From assembly GCF_027579695.1 (NCBI RefSeq), contig NC_083590.1, positions 19,361,799 through 19,425,798 of the forward strand: DNA of 64,000 nucleotides. Reading direction: 5' to 3'. The notes beneath the pieces were generated by a model, which had not been told where the DNA came from, ran no database searches, and saw nothing but the letters and a program-made list of their open reading frames with translations. Position numbers and translations under genes: made by a program. Below, piece after piece: positions 40,240 to 51,600 of the stretch. This DNA is from Neoarius graeffei (Eukaryota > Chordata > Actinopteri > Siluriformes > Ariidae). Position 1 is the first letter of the stretch. Each line of letters begins with the position of its first letter.

Positions 40240-41825
40240 TATACGTACATCCAACAAGTCACATTTTGGATTTGCATCAAAATTTAATTGGTAGTTCCTT
40301 GGCCCATGGGCTACCTTTCCACCAAATTTCATCCAAGTCTGTTCTCTACTTTTTGAGCTACATTGGGAACAGGCCAAAAAAAAAAAAAATCCTGGCTCTA
40401 CATGCATATCTGTATCCTGGATTCACATACCCAGATTAGCATCAAAATCTAATCAATTGTTCTTTGGCCCATGGCAAACCTTTTCTCCAAATTTCATCCA
40501 AATCCTTTCACTACTTTTTGAGATATACTGGGAACAGGCAAAAAAAAAAAAATCCTGGCTCTACATGCATATCTGTATCCTGGATTCACATACCCAGATT
40601 AGCATCAAAATCTAATCAATTGTTCTTTGGCCCATGGCAAACCTTTTCTCCAAATTTCATCCAAATCCTTTCACTACTTTTTGAGATATACTGGGAACAG
40701 GCCAAAAAAAAAAATCCTGGACCCACATACATATCTGGATATGTATGTGGAGCCAGATTTACATCAAAATCTAATCAATTGTTCCTTGGCCCATGGTATA
40801 TCTTTCCTCCAAATTTTATCCAAATCTGTTCACTACTTTTTGAGCTACATTGGGAAAGGCAAACAAATCCCGGATCCACATACATACCCAAATTTCATTA
40901 AATTCTAATCAATTGTTCTTTGGCCCATGGTTCATCTTTCCACCAAATTTCATCCAAATCTGTTCACTACTCTTTGAGCTATGTTGGGAACAGGCAAAAA
41001 AAAAAATCTGGATCCACATACATACCTGGATTTGTGTCAAAATCTACTCAATTGTTCTTTGGCCCATGCTACACTTTTCCACCAAATTTCATCAAAATCT
41101 ATTCATGACTTTTTGAGCTACATTGGGAACAGACAAACAAATCCTGGATCCACATATGTATCCGGATTTGCATCAAATTCTAATCAATTGTTCTTTGGCC
41201 CATGGTTCATCTTTCCACCAAATTTCATCCAGATCCATTCACTACTTTTTTGAGCTGCATTGGGAACAGACAAAACAAATCCTGGATCCACATATATATC
41301 CGGATTTGCATCAAAATCTAATCAATTGTTCTTTGGCCCATGGCTCACCTTTCCACCAAATTTCATCCAGATCCATTCACTACTTTTTTGAGCTACATTG
41401 GGAACAGACAAAACAAATCCTGGATCCACATATATATCCGGATTTGCATCAAAATCTAATCAGTTGTTCTTTGGCCCATGGCAAAGCTTTCCACCAAATT
41501 TCATCCAGATCCATTCACTACTCTTTGAGCTACATTGGGAACAGGCAAACAAATCCTGGATCCACATATATCCGGATTTGCATCAAAATCTAATCAGTTG
41601 TTCTTTGGCCCATGGCAAAGCTTTCCACCAAATTTCATCCAAATCCATTCACTACTTTTTTGAGCTGCATTGGGAACAGACAAAACAAATCCTGGATCCA
41701 CATATATATCCGGATTTGCATCAAAATCTAATCAGTTGTTCTTTGGCCCATGGCAAAGCTTTCCACCAAATTTCATCCAAATCCGCTCACTATTTTTTGA
41801 GCTACGTTAGGAAAAGTCAAACAAA
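40240..41825 (+). repeat. Satellite-like tandem array, eleven units
   Basis: The marker 'ggcccatgg' recurs at 40301, 40466, 40629, 40788, 40922, 41061, 41197, 41335, 41473, 41607 and 41745. The first three spacings are about 160 bp and the rest 134-139 bp. Each unit also has 'aaatttcatccaaatc' and 'tttttgagctacattgggaacag'. Long chance ORFs run through it, but the unit length is not a multiple of three and the frames drift. Confidence 0.93.
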
Positions 41826-41986
41826 CCGAGGCGAAAACAACTTTCTCCAGCACAGTTGGTGGTGATTGACATGAAGTCCATTCCCTCAACACCTTTCCTT
41901 TTTTCCTCTCCTTCTTGAAATTAATACACTGCAAAGAAACCACAATCCACACTGAATGAATCCTCACTTGTGTCCTTTCCAGAAAG

Positions 41987-42143
41987 ATGAATGAAGTAAC
42001 TTCACCTTATCAGATGGACTCGCAGGACTTCACCTGCTGCGCTTGGTGCAGTTTGATGTTTGGTCCTGAATCGGGTCCCCAGCTCTTACCCTGCCTGCAC
42101 ACACTGTGTATCCGCTGCTTCACTGTCTCAGAGAAAATTACAG
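41987..42143 (+). CDS. TRIM coding exon 1 (RING)
   Basis: Acceptor tgtcctttccag (ends 41982), ATG four bases later, donor TACAG|gtacag, phase 1 out. Encodes most of the C3HC4 RING. Confidence 0.85.
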
Positions 42144-42883
42144 GTACAGAACTCATCCCAATGCTCGATTAATGAATTAAGATGAACATATAAGGTTTAT
42201 ATGGGCTGTATTTCTCATTATATGCTCTGTAATCATGTGCATGTTCTTACATCATGGATCTGTGCGTTATACTTAAAGCGTGTTTTAAAATATCTCGAGA
42301 GTTTAATTACTGTTTATTGCACTTTGTTTTGTACAGAATGTCCTGTTTGTCAGGAGAAATATGACCCAAATGAGGTCATCAGTAACCTTTTGTTGATGAA
42401 ACACCACATAAATTTTTGTGAAAGTAATAAGGTGAGTGTGAGCCTTGAACAGGGCCTTGCATAAGTATTCCCCCCCCCCCCCAGCACTGCTGTGAAACCT
42501 GTAAATTAGTTCTGTTTGTCTTCAGTTAAATAGATTAAATCTGTGTGCAATTAATGTGTCACATGACCTCCATCAGCGAGCATACTGATACTATGATATC
42601 CAAGCAGCTAACAATATACTGGAAAATCAGTATTTGGGGATGATATAATCTCCTAAATGTATACTTGTTTAATCCTGACTGGCTCCCTTTAGGGTTAAGG
42701 GCTGAAGAGAAGCTCTGCTCCCTGATAGAAGGGCTAAGGTCATGAGTTCAAATCCCATCCCAGCACCACCGAGCTGCCATGGTTGAGTTCTCGAGCACCC
42801 TCAACTGCTCGGATGTTTCCTGTTTCTGGTCTCAGCTTTAAGTAATTTTGTATAAAAGCATGTGCTAACTAATGCAGAACTTT

Positions 42884-42929
<46 letters not shown>

Positions 42930-45900
42930 GCAGTAGCTGTGATGACCCCTCCGTATCTGCTTGGTGTGTTGCGTGTCAGGAGAATTTGTGTGCCGTGTGT
43001 GTGGCAGCTCATAAGACAGCTGAAGACACGCATGGACATTATGTCCATACTGTCACTCCAGGTCAGCTCACACACTCCACCATCACACACTCGTACTGTT
43101 AGTGTTTACACTTATATTATTCTCTATAGAGTTCAGTACGATTCTTACTGTACATCTTTGTGATATCTTTAAGACTGTTTAAGAAACATTTATAGTTAAT
43201 GTAAATGTGTAAGGAATAAAATGTTTTTCCCTTTTAAAGAAAAAATAATAATCAGTGATGAGGGTGGTGTGGAGCCGCCCTGATGCTGATTATTTTGCCA
43301 ATAACTGCATGTCTGAAAGCGTTATTTCTCTTCTACTACAGCAATTTCCCAACAGTTGTATTTGTTTTATTATTACAACATGACTCATCATAATCATTAA
43401 TGGCATTTAGCAGATGCTTTTATCCAGCTCTTATCTACGTACAGCACACCCAGAGCAGCCTGGGGAGCGGTTGGAGGTTAGGTGCCTTACTCCCAGGCAC
43501 TTCAGCCATTCCTGCTGGTCCAGGGATATCGAACCGGTGACCTTTTGGTCCCAAGCCTGCTTTCTCTAACCATTAGGCCATGGCTTGCTTGCATTTATTG
43601 TTGTGGAACGTCTTCGAAACAAGTCAGTTCCTTGCAAGTAATCACTTGCATTACAGCAGGTATAAATGGCCACGCCCTCACCAGCCGCTCTTTTACACTC
43701 TTGAAGTTAACAAGAAAAAAAACATGCAGTTTGTTCTTTCCTGTGTCTGAGACTGTATAACTTTTCCTCTGACTGTTAGAAGTGACAAACTGCTGACCCC
43801 AAAGACGCCTTCCATAAATCTTAAATGAACATCTCTTTATAGAATATTTAAATAATATTGGCAGGCGTTGAGTGGTATATCAAATATTCCATTCAGCTAG
43901 CATGATACTGAACGAGTAGAAGACAAGTAGCTGAATGGAATATATCTGATGAACCACAAAAAAGCCATTATTATACATACATACTCTTCATATCAGCGTT
44001 CTGGAAGTCCAATGTGAGCTTACCCGCGACTTGGTGCTGTTAGCACAGCAGTCCAGGTACTTTCTAGCTGGTGTAGTGCTAACGCAGGCCAACACTAGTG
44101 CAGTCAAGCCGAATATTTTTAAATTGCTTAGTTACTTTTAAAATCAACATCGACAACTACATACAACAGCGCGACGTGGCAGCCAAAATTCTCTCAAAAT
44201 CTTCTGTTTTTAACAAAGCAAACCTGGCGGCCATGTTTGTTTACAAACTGTCAGTCACTCACTAGCATGGAAGTTTTATATCTCCGACGTATGTCTCTTC
44301 CAGTTTTTCAATGTCTGTTGGTATGTTTTTCTCTTGTAAATATGCATGAAGAATATCTAATGAAGTTTTGGTAGCCTTTTGGATGTTCGCTGCGTCTTTA
44401 GTTTCGGTTTATTTATTGCTTAATTACAGCATAGCTAATTCTAGCAGTAGCACTGGATTAGCTTCGTCTTCTCTTGTTCCTGGCCGACACAGAAATAATT
44501 CTGTGCGTGTGCAGCAGAAAAGTTTTGTCATTGGATCTTCGCATGAGCTCTGACGTGTGACGTCATGTTTTTTTTTTACCAGCATGCAATATTGTAACAA
44601 TATTGCACGCTCATTCTCCATTGAGGAAGTGGCGTAATACACGGAGGATAAGCGATATGATATTGCATGCTGTCAGTATTCCCAGTAGAAGGGAATAGAA
44701 TACCTGTTTTTATTCCATGGAAAAAGTGTCCCATATGTATAATAATTCACCATGTCATTGGTTTTTATTTAGAGAGATATATAACTCAGATCCTTGTATA
44801 AGGCAAACTCCGTACAGGCTCCTCCACGTGGAATCGACTGGGCTTCACTCTGCGGAGCTGGAGTAACCTGGGCAACAGCACAGTGCTGGTTGATGCCTGG
44901 CGGTTATATAAATCCCACACAGTCCTGGCTTGCAAGTGGGCAGTCCACTAACCTCTCCCTGCGAAACCATCATACAGGATGCAACCTGCAGAGGGTCCCA
45001 TCATCTCCACTCTCTTGTGTTGCTGTGATAGAAAATGAATCGACACCTTCCGACCAATCAGAATGAAGAATTTGACAGAGTAGTGGTGTCATGTGTTTTA
45101 TATAAATGCCACTCTGTGTGTTTGTCCGTAGAGTATCTGAGGCCAGTCATGTGTCTGATCCATAAACAGGAAGTGGTCAGCAGTTTCTGTCTGATGTGTG
45201 ACCAGCTGACGTGCCGAAAGTGTCCAGCGCTTCATCCCAGTCACCTGTAGGAACCATTTATTACCCCTTGTTGTGGGTTATTTCCTCTCGTGTGCTTGTG
45301 TAGGGTGTATATTATTGATATTGATGGGTGGTGGTGGTGAGGGATCTGTTATTTGTTATATTGATGATTTAGAGCAGACAGACTCTCTCTAATAGCAGGA
45401 AGCCGTTTTGAGGAGCGGCGTGGTTTGTACGATTTGTCGTCCTGTCTGTCGGTGTGCCTGATGACGTGCACTCCACTTCGGAGTTCGAGTTTGCTGCTAA
45501 ACCTGACTTTGTCTCCTTCAGACTGCAGTTGAGTCACGAGGCGGTGGGTAAGCAGAGGAAGCAAATCCTCCAGATGTTCCAGAAGGTGCAGCAGAAAAGC
45601 CCGAGTGTCCAGAAGAGTCTGAATAATCTGCAGGGAAGGTGGGTGGCTATTAAAAAAAAAAAAAAATCGCAACTGTGTTTTTATTCTTTTAACCCATAGC
45701 ACTGTTAGTTTTCTCTACCAAACGCTCACAGAGGCACATATTAACACATTTACCCTCATACACTCTCTCGTTTCTATAGTAACAACATGCACAGGGATGG
45801 TCAACATGAACGGATTAAAAATACACGTGTAATTGTAGATGTGGTGAAGTTTTCTCTAAGGAGACGTTTATTTAATGGTTTTCAGTAACACTCGGAGGTA

Positions 45901-48582
45901 AAGCTGCAAAATTTAAGTTAATTGACACTGAAAAGTCTTCAAGATGGACGGCTTTGATGTTTCTCAGTTGCGTGACAAGCTGCGGTTTGTTTTTCATCTT
46001 AGTAAAATCAAGAGAATAAAAATGAGAGGCTGGTGATGGAATGGCTGTTTATAGCTGCTTTAATGTTATGCAGTACCTTGTTTCCTGAATGTTCCCCAAC
46101 GTTAAATGTAACTAATAAATGGATAAAAGTGCAACATCATTCTTTTATTTTTGATATATAATAAAGAGCTGTGGCATAAGAGGAGTAAAACACAACAGGA
46201 TATGCTGATGGTTAATATACAACCCTAATTCCATAAATTTGGGACACTGTGTAAAACAAATTTAAAAAAAAAAACTATGATGATTTGCAAGTCTTGGAAA
46301 CCCTGTATTTCATTGAAAATAGTACAAAGACAACATATCAAATGTTGAAGCTGAGAATTTTATTTTATTTTTTAAATATATGCTCATTTTGAATTTGATG
46401 TCAGCAACGTGTTTCAAAAAAGTTGGGACGGGCATGTTCACCACTGTGTTGCATCACCTCTACTTTTAAGAACACTCTGTAAGCATTTGGGAACTGAGGA
46501 GACCAATTGCTGTAGTTTTGAAAGAGAAATGTTGTCCCATTCTTGCCTGATATACAGTTTCAGTTGCTCAACAGTTCGGGATCTCCTTTGTCATATTTTG
46601 CGCTTGATAATACACCAAATGTTTTAAATAGGAGACAGGTCTGGACTGCAGGCAGGCCAGTTTAGCACCCCAACTCTTATTACGGAGCCATGCAGTTTTA
46701 ATATGTGCAGAAAGCAGTTTGGCATTGCCTTGCTGAAAGAAGGAAGGACTTCCCTGCAAACAATTTTGTCTGGATGGCAACATATTGCTCTGGAATGTGT
46801 ATATATCATTCAGCATTAATGATGCCTTCCCAGATGTACAAGCTACCCATGTCATGTGCACTGATGATAAGCCGGATGATGACAACCTCTCCTCTTTAGC
46901 CTGGAGGACGTGGTGTCCATGATTTCTAAAAAGAATTTCTACTTTTGACTCGTCAGACCTCGGGACAATTTTCCACTTCACCTCAGTCCAGGGGCGGCAT
47001 GGTGGTGTAGTGGTTAGCGCTGTCGCCTCACAGCAAGAAGGTCTGGGTTCGAGCCCCGTGGCCGGCGAGGGCCTTTCTGTGCAGTGTTTGCATGTTCTCC
47101 CCGTGTCTGTGTGGGGTTCCTCCGGGTGCTCCAGTTTCCCCCACAGTCCAAAGACATGCAGGTTAGGTTAACGGGTGACTCTAAATTGACCGTAGGTGTG
47201 AATGTGAGTGTGAATGGTTGTCTGTGTCTATGTGTCAGCCCTGTGATGACCTGGCGACTTGTCCAGGGTGTACCCCGCCTTTCGCCCGTAGTCAGCTGGG
47301 ATAGGCTCCAGCTTGCCTGCGACCCTGAAGAACAGGATAAAGCGGCTAGAGATAATGAGATGAGATGAGACCTCAGTCCAGCCTAAGAGCTCGGTCCCAG
47401 AGAAGGTGGTGGTGTTTCTGGATATTGTTTATATCTGGTTTTAACTTGTATTTGTGGATGCAGTAATGAACTGTTTTCAGAGGCGATGGTTTTCTGAAGT
47501 GTTCCTGAGCCCATACAGTGATTTCCACTACAGAGACGTGCCTGCTTTTAATGCAGTGTCTCCTGAGGGCCTGAAGATCACAGGCATCTGATGTCAGTTT
47601 TCAGCCTTGTTTCTTACATACAGAGATTTCTCCAGATTCTCTGAATCTTTTAATGATATTATGGACCATAGATGATGTGATCCACAAATTCTTTGCAATT
47701 TTACATTGAGGAACGTTATTCCTAAAATGTTGCACTGTTTGCTCACGCAGTCTTTCACAGAGCGGTGAACCCCTCCCCATCTTTACTTCTGAGAGACTCC
47801 GCCTCTCTGGGATGCTCTTTTTATACCCAATCATCTTACTGACCTGTTGCCAATTAACCATATTAGGGTTTTTTTTTCTCTTAACATTACACAACTTTTT
47901 CAGTCTTTTGGCCCTGTCCCAACTTTTGTGAAACGTGTTGTTGACATCCAATTCAAAATGAGCATATATTAAAAAAAAAAAATTTCTCAGTTTCAACATT
48001 TTGATATGTTGTCTTTGTACTATTCTCAATGAAAAATAGGATTTCCAAGATTTACAAATCATCATTTTGTTTTACACAGTGTCCCAACTTTATGAAATTG
48101 GCGTTGTAGTGAAATAATCAACTTTGTCATATTTCTTCCAAGAAAAAAAAATACCTAGTAGTAGTAATATTAGGAAATGTTAAATTACTAGATTTAAAAA
48201 AAAATTACACAATATAATTTCACCTCCTTACAAATTGGATGACCGTTCGACTATTTAATAGGTTCATAGCAGATTAAAAGTGATGCGCCACATCTGGAGG
48301 TGATGCTTTACCATATGTGAGTTCTGGCTTCTGTAGTACATCACTTTCAAGATGTCACATTTTCAGTTTGCAGTTTGGAGCGTCATGTTAAACCGTTTTT
48401 TCCTGAAAATTCCCACAGACGGCTGTAATAAAGTCTCCTCCCTCTCCTCTCTCAGACTGTCTGACCTGGAGGCGCTGCAAGCTCAGTTATGTCTGGATGT
48501 GAAGAATACTGTAAGCAGACTCTGCAGCATGGCGTTGAAGAAAGCAAGCAAACTCCTCCGAGACATAGAGGTGCAACAAGTG

Positions 48583-48627
<45 letters not shown>

Positions 48628-51600
48628 ATACACTTCAGTCTTGGGTACCTTTTTATTAATAACTGTTCATATTATCAGACGCATTTATTCACGCACAACA
48701 CCACAAGCTCTGGTTATAATAGCCAAGGAGGCACGGCTGCTAAATAAACTGATGTGAGATGTTTATTTGTGATATTTAAATAAAAAAATCTTTAACTCTT
48801 GATGCAGGCATACATGTCAACCTTTGGTCAATCAAACCTGTATAACCAACCTCCAAAATCCGTATTTCCCTTATAAAATCCGTACAAGATGCAAATTAAA
48901 ATAATTTACCTAAAATTTTAATGATAATTAACAATGATATATCCCAGTTACTTTTTATTCAATATTAATAACAATAAACCTTCAAAGGATAGTTTGGGAT
49001 TTTTGACATGAATCTGTATGGCATCCCCATCAATAGTGTCGTGCAAACACACTGACTTACCCCTGACAGCATCCTGTGAGTCCAGTTCTTGTCCAGTTTT
49101 GGTCCAGACGAAAGTAGTCCGGCAAGTTTGTTGGGGTCACGAAAGTAAAACGTTTTTCGTCTCAAAACAGTATGTGTTCAAAAGAGTGATATATTTGCAT
49201 CACAAAACCGTTGCCAAATAAAAAGTCAGACCTCGAAATCGCTTGGCACTATTTTCTCTCCCTTCTTATCACTGCGCGCTGCCGCCAGGTGACAGCCACG
49301 GCTGTTTCATTCATTGTTTTAGTGATGGGAATTTCGGCTCTTTTTCAGGAGCCGGCTCTTTCGGCTGTTCTTACTATAAGGAGCCGGCTCTTTCGGCTCT
49401 TCTTACTATAAGGAGCCGGCTCTTTCGGCTCTTCTTACTATAAGGAGCCGGCTCTTTCGGCTCCCAAACGGCTCCTGAGATTTTATTTTTGATTTAAAGG
49501 AATACGCCACCCCCAGGTGAAATCGAGTCAGTCCCTGCAGTCCCTAGAGTTGGATGAGTGAGCCAAAGCATTTTGTAGCCGACCCAGCCATTGTCCTGAT
49601 CTATAAACGCCCAGGTTAGCTTAGCTTAGTCGCTGTAATCCGGCGTGTCCAGCTAGCATTGTCGTTGCAAAAGTGAATTAAATAACTCAAGATTTTTTAT
49701 AATTATTTCTCATGACTTGTACATTCACATCGAGTACACATATCAATGCAAATTAACACGAAGGGATTTACTAGACCAATTTATATCTGGAACTATTTTC
49801 AGCCACAGCACAGGCAAAGCACCGCTGCAGGCGCAAAGACACCGCGCAGCGCCTGAAAACGGGTGCGCAGCGCCTGAAAACCCGTTTTCAGGCGCTGCGT
49901 GGTGTCTTTGCGCCTTCCTTTTCCTACCTATTCCTTTAATTGCTGCAATTAACTGGTTAATTCTGATTCTATTTCTCCTCTCAGTTATAATCTGTCCTGC
50001 TTTTGAAAAGATCCTCTCTGGGGGGACAGATGCTGCCACTATACACATCCTCCGTGCCATCACGTGTGTAAGCCGTGGATAGAGTGCAGCCTTGGTCTCC
50101 CACCAGCTTAGTGGGTCTGCGTTTCGCTGTCACCTGGCGGCAGCGCGCAGTGATAAGAAGGGAGAGAAAATGGTGCCAAGCGATTTCGAGGTCTGACTTT
50201 TTATTTGGCAACGGTTTTGTGATGCAAATATATCACTCTTTTGAACACATACTGTTTTGAGACGAAAAACATTTTACTTTCGTGACCCCAACAAACTTGC
50301 CGGACTACTTTCGTCTGGACCAAAACTGGACAAGAACTGGACTCTCAGGATGCTGTCAGGGGTAAGTCAGTGTGTTTGCACGACACTATTGATGGGGATG
50401 CCATACAGATTCATGTCAAAAATCCCAAACTATCCCTTTCAGAATGAATACAAAGCTCCAATGTTTGACAAAAACACAAAGTGTCACTCTAATGTTCTGA
50501 ATTGTACTCCATGACAGCTTTTTTTTTAGCAGTCTGCACCAATACCTCACGAGGCTGCATGTCACAGCAAGTGTCTGTGTTGATCTTGCCGGAGTGCCCA
50601 TTCAGAATCTTTTCAGTCGCTAGTGAAAGTCGCTCAGGTGGAAATACGCGTTTCAAACAAAATGTTACTTCCCGGTTGGCGGGATTCTCGCAATGCGGTG
50701 TGCGCATGATCAGAAGTGGAACGAAGTCTCGCTACCACAAGACAACGCGCAATTTCATAAGACTCTTTACTGGCTGTTTGTGCTTTCTGTGGTGTACAGT
50801 ACGTTTGTAAATGTTATGCGCTCTTTTATCATCGTGGGAATTGATTATAGCTCTAAATATTGAAGTTTTTTTTTTAAAGAATCCGTATAACTTTATTTGT
50901 ACGCCTGTATACTACATTTATTAAATCAAATCCGTATAAAATACGGACATTCCGTATAAGTTGACATGTATGTGCAGGATGTGTGCAGGAGTGAGAAAGA
51001 GAGGATCGAAGACAGAAGGAGGATACTCGAGAGGCTGAAGGGGAAGCAGGACCATGTGCTGACCTTCACACAGAAAGTTCTGGACTCGAACGATCACACT
51101 GTCCTTCTGTCCTGCAAGAAACAGGTGGATTAAAAAAAAAAAGACATTATAGTTGGTAAAGAAATCATTTATTAATAACGTGATGGTGAATTGTCTCTTC
51201 CACTCAGATTCACCATCAGCTGAAGGACCTGTTGGAGCAGCCAGCGTTTCCCATGAGCACCATGATGGAGCTGTACTTCCACAGCAATGAGTCCAATGTC
51301 AAGAAAGTTCTCAAAGCCTTCGGTAAGACTTTATATGATATCCAAAAAAAAAAAAAAATCTAATCGCGTCCACTTTTTAGCTTCTCTGTCCAATGAGCTG
51401 TCGCCAAGGCGTAGCATCCGTCGTCCACGATTCAGTTACATCGTATCTCCTCCGTTGATTCTTTACAGGTTTCCGTTCTGATTTTGTTTGAAAGAACTCA
51501 TCGCTCCGCACAAAACTTGGTCGTTGTTTTGTGCTAATGAGTTACTAATTAGGCCAAATTAACAAATTTTCCAGGCCTCTCACTAGAATTGTATCTCCTC

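Larger units (their letters stand above)
46220..48106 (-). mobile_element. Tc1/mariner element copy 2, split by a SINE
   Basis: Long TIRs (caaccctaattccataaatttgggacactgtgtaaaac... and inverse) flanked by TA (46218-46219, 48107-48108). Related to the element at 2422-8048 but more decayed. SINE copy k sits in the transposase region. Confidence 0.85.
48984..50439. repeat. Long inverted repeat, arms of about 313 bp
   Basis: Left arm 48984-49296 (aaaggatagtttgggattttt...) and right arm 50126-50439 are reverse complements with about four differences. The 830-bp loop holds hAT sequence. No clear target duplication is seen around the arms. Confidence 0.92.
48809..50972. mobile_element. DNA transposon inserted at the exon 7 splice acceptor
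   Basis: TIR catacatgtcaac (48809) and inverse gttgacatgtatg (to 50972); subterminal 'aatccgta/tacggat' phrases at both ends. The 6-bp direct repeat TGCAGG flanks it (48803-48808, 50973-50978). The right copy contains the acceptor AG of TRIM exon 7 and its first base. The interior carries the long inverted repeat and hAT remnant listed next. Superfamily uncertain. Confidence 0.7.

Noticed and set aside
40240-41825. CRISPR-like or other spaced repeat array
   Set aside because: Eukaryotic context, whole units repeated without unique spacers; a satellite.
40464-41865. Overlapping ORFs of 90-156 codons with repeated MAHGKPF/HQISSKS-type peptides
   Set aside because: They are reading frames through the 137-bp satellite; frames drift between units and both spacing and stops show no protein constraint.
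10313-47060. tRNA genes suggested by A and B boxes
   Set aside because: They are heads of SINEs; the clover-leaf is not complete and each is joined to a SINE body.
48352-48455. Earlier acceptor 'aaaattcccacag' (48419) for TRIM exon 6
   Set aside because: The phase-2 junction from exon 5 keeps the coiled coil at the cag ending 48455; the earlier site would add residues and in the required phase reads through stops.
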